Below, in pieces: positions 63,545 through 64,000 of a stretch of 64,000 nt of DNA (position 1 is the first letter of the stretch; each line of letters begins with the position of its first letter). Location of the stretch: contig NZ_JAHBCL010000026.1 of NCBI RefSeq assembly GCF_018390735.1, positions 1 to 64,000 of the forward strand. The letters run 5' to 3'. Both the position numbers and the translations under genes were made by a program. This DNA is from Fusibacter paucivorans (GTDB taxonomy: Bacteria; Bacillota; Clostridia; Peptostreptococcales; Acidaminobacteraceae). The notes below the pieces were generated by a model. It saw only the letters and a list, made by a program, of their open reading frames with translations, searched no databases and was not told where the DNA came from.

Positions 63545-63690
63545 GTATAAGCAGGTTTCCTGACTTATGTGTCTTCGCTTCTCTCACCTTCCCGGTTTCC
63601 CAGTGGCATTTGAAAGTCGCTCTACAATTACAGTGGCCTGACCGTTCGGGATTTTAACCCGATTCCCTTTTACCTTAATGTTTAAGCACT
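63545..63690 (-). ncRNA. cobalamin riboswitch upstream of the Opp/Nik-type importer operon
   Basis: Minus-strand core in order: AAAAGGGAATCGGGT, AATCCCGAACGGTCAGGCC, GCCACTG, AACCGGGAAGG and B12 box AAGTCAGGAAACCTGC. A terminator follows, so cobalamin should reduce importer expression. Confidence 0.93.
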
Positions 63691-63740
63691 TATACATGAA
63701 ATTATTCAATTGTTATATGATTATCAATAACTTGATCACA

Positions 63741-63769
63741 TTATACATTAGTTCACTTACTTTGTGAAG
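63741..63769 (-). promoter_or_regulatory. sigma-A promoter of the riboswitch-importer transcript
   Basis: Minus-strand TTCACA, 17-bp spacer, TATAAT, about 45 nt before the riboswitch core. Confidence 0.72.
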
Positions 63770-63836
63770 CAACAACCTTTATTTGAGATCAACTTCACGA
63801 AAAGATACCACTCAATTATAAAAAATTACTGGTTGC

Positions 63837-64000
63837 CTAGTCAAAAAACGACAGCTGTTCAACCGTATAAGGTGCCTTGTAAGCATGAACGATATCCGCC
63901 ATGCGATAGAGAATCCCCCGTTCTTCACAGTCGTGTTTAAACTGACGCCACAATCCTTTTGCATTGGGCGATCTGCATTCATAGGCATTGCCAAATGTAT
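63837..64000 (-). CDS. C-terminal end of a radical SAM protein (SPL-like), cut by the window edge
   Basis: 54 codons of the true frame are visible: TFGNAYECRSPNAKGLWRQF, ERGILYRMADIVHAYK and the ending EQLSFFD. The style fits the end of spore-photoproduct-lyase-like radical SAM proteins, which often finish EQLSLF. The catalytic CxxxCxxC part is outside the window, so the call is tentative. Confidence 0.5.
   Translation of the reverse strand, partial: TFGNAYECRSPNAKGLWRQFKHDCEERGILYRMADIVHAYKAPYTVEQLSFFD

Overview
The window looks like a chromosome segment of an anaerobic, low-to-medium GC member of the Firmicutes (Clostridia in the broad sense). Supporting signs are strong AGGAGG-type ribosome binding sites with many TTG/GTG starts, a T-box leader, two cobalamin riboswitches, a PerR-type operator, sigma-54 control of a catabolic operon and PBSX/Xkd-type tail genes. 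The exact genus cannot be read from the sequence. No rRNA, tRNA, CRISPR array or insertion sequence was seen.

Region 1 (1-8.4 kb) is a sigma-54-controlled catabolic operon on the minus strand: CoA-transferase, GntP-type permease, beta-keto-acid cleavage enzyme and 3-hydroxyacyl-CoA/carnitine dehydrogenase-like protein. Its own PAS/AAA+/HTH activator lies next to it, and both transcription units have a clear -24/-12 promoter and upstream TGCA-N4-TGCA sites. A membrane diguanylate cyclase follows. Region 2 (8.6-24 kb) holds housekeeping and accessory genes: FrnE/DsbA-like oxidoreductase, YhdH-like reductase, two M20 peptidases with a YfcC carrier, an MBL-fold protein, an RNase H gene split by a frameshift, a TrmO-like methyltransferase behind a cobalamin riboswitch, YaaA, a 1-Cys-type peroxiredoxin behind a PerR-like box, an ECF sigma/anti-sigma pair, and gene remnants.

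Region 3 (24-29.4 kb) has a valyl-tRNA synthetase with a T-box leader, a GltS-like carrier with a frameshift and a PlsC acyltransferase. Region 4 (29.9-48.2 kb) is the highlight: a full contractile tail module (sheath, tube, frameshifting tail chaperone, tape measure, hub, baseplate, two large fibres, amidase and small membrane proteins). It has a divergent repressor/ImmA-like pair and shared operator repeats, but no capsid, portal, terminase, replication or integrase gene. This is best read as an R-type tailocin (phage-tail-like bacteriocin) similar in plan to PBSX/diffocin loci.

Region 5 (48.4-64 kb) carries 3-methyladenine glycosylase, DegV, RecQ, a polar amino-acid ABC importer, a threonine/serine dehydratase divergent from an AEC-family carrier, and a five-gene Opp/Nik-type ABC importer plus methyltransferase behind a second cobalamin riboswitch, which suggests cobalt, nickel or metallophore uptake. 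The window ends inside a radical-SAM-like gene. Three reading frames look broken by one missing base in a homopolymer, so sequence error should be considered there before calling pseudogenes.
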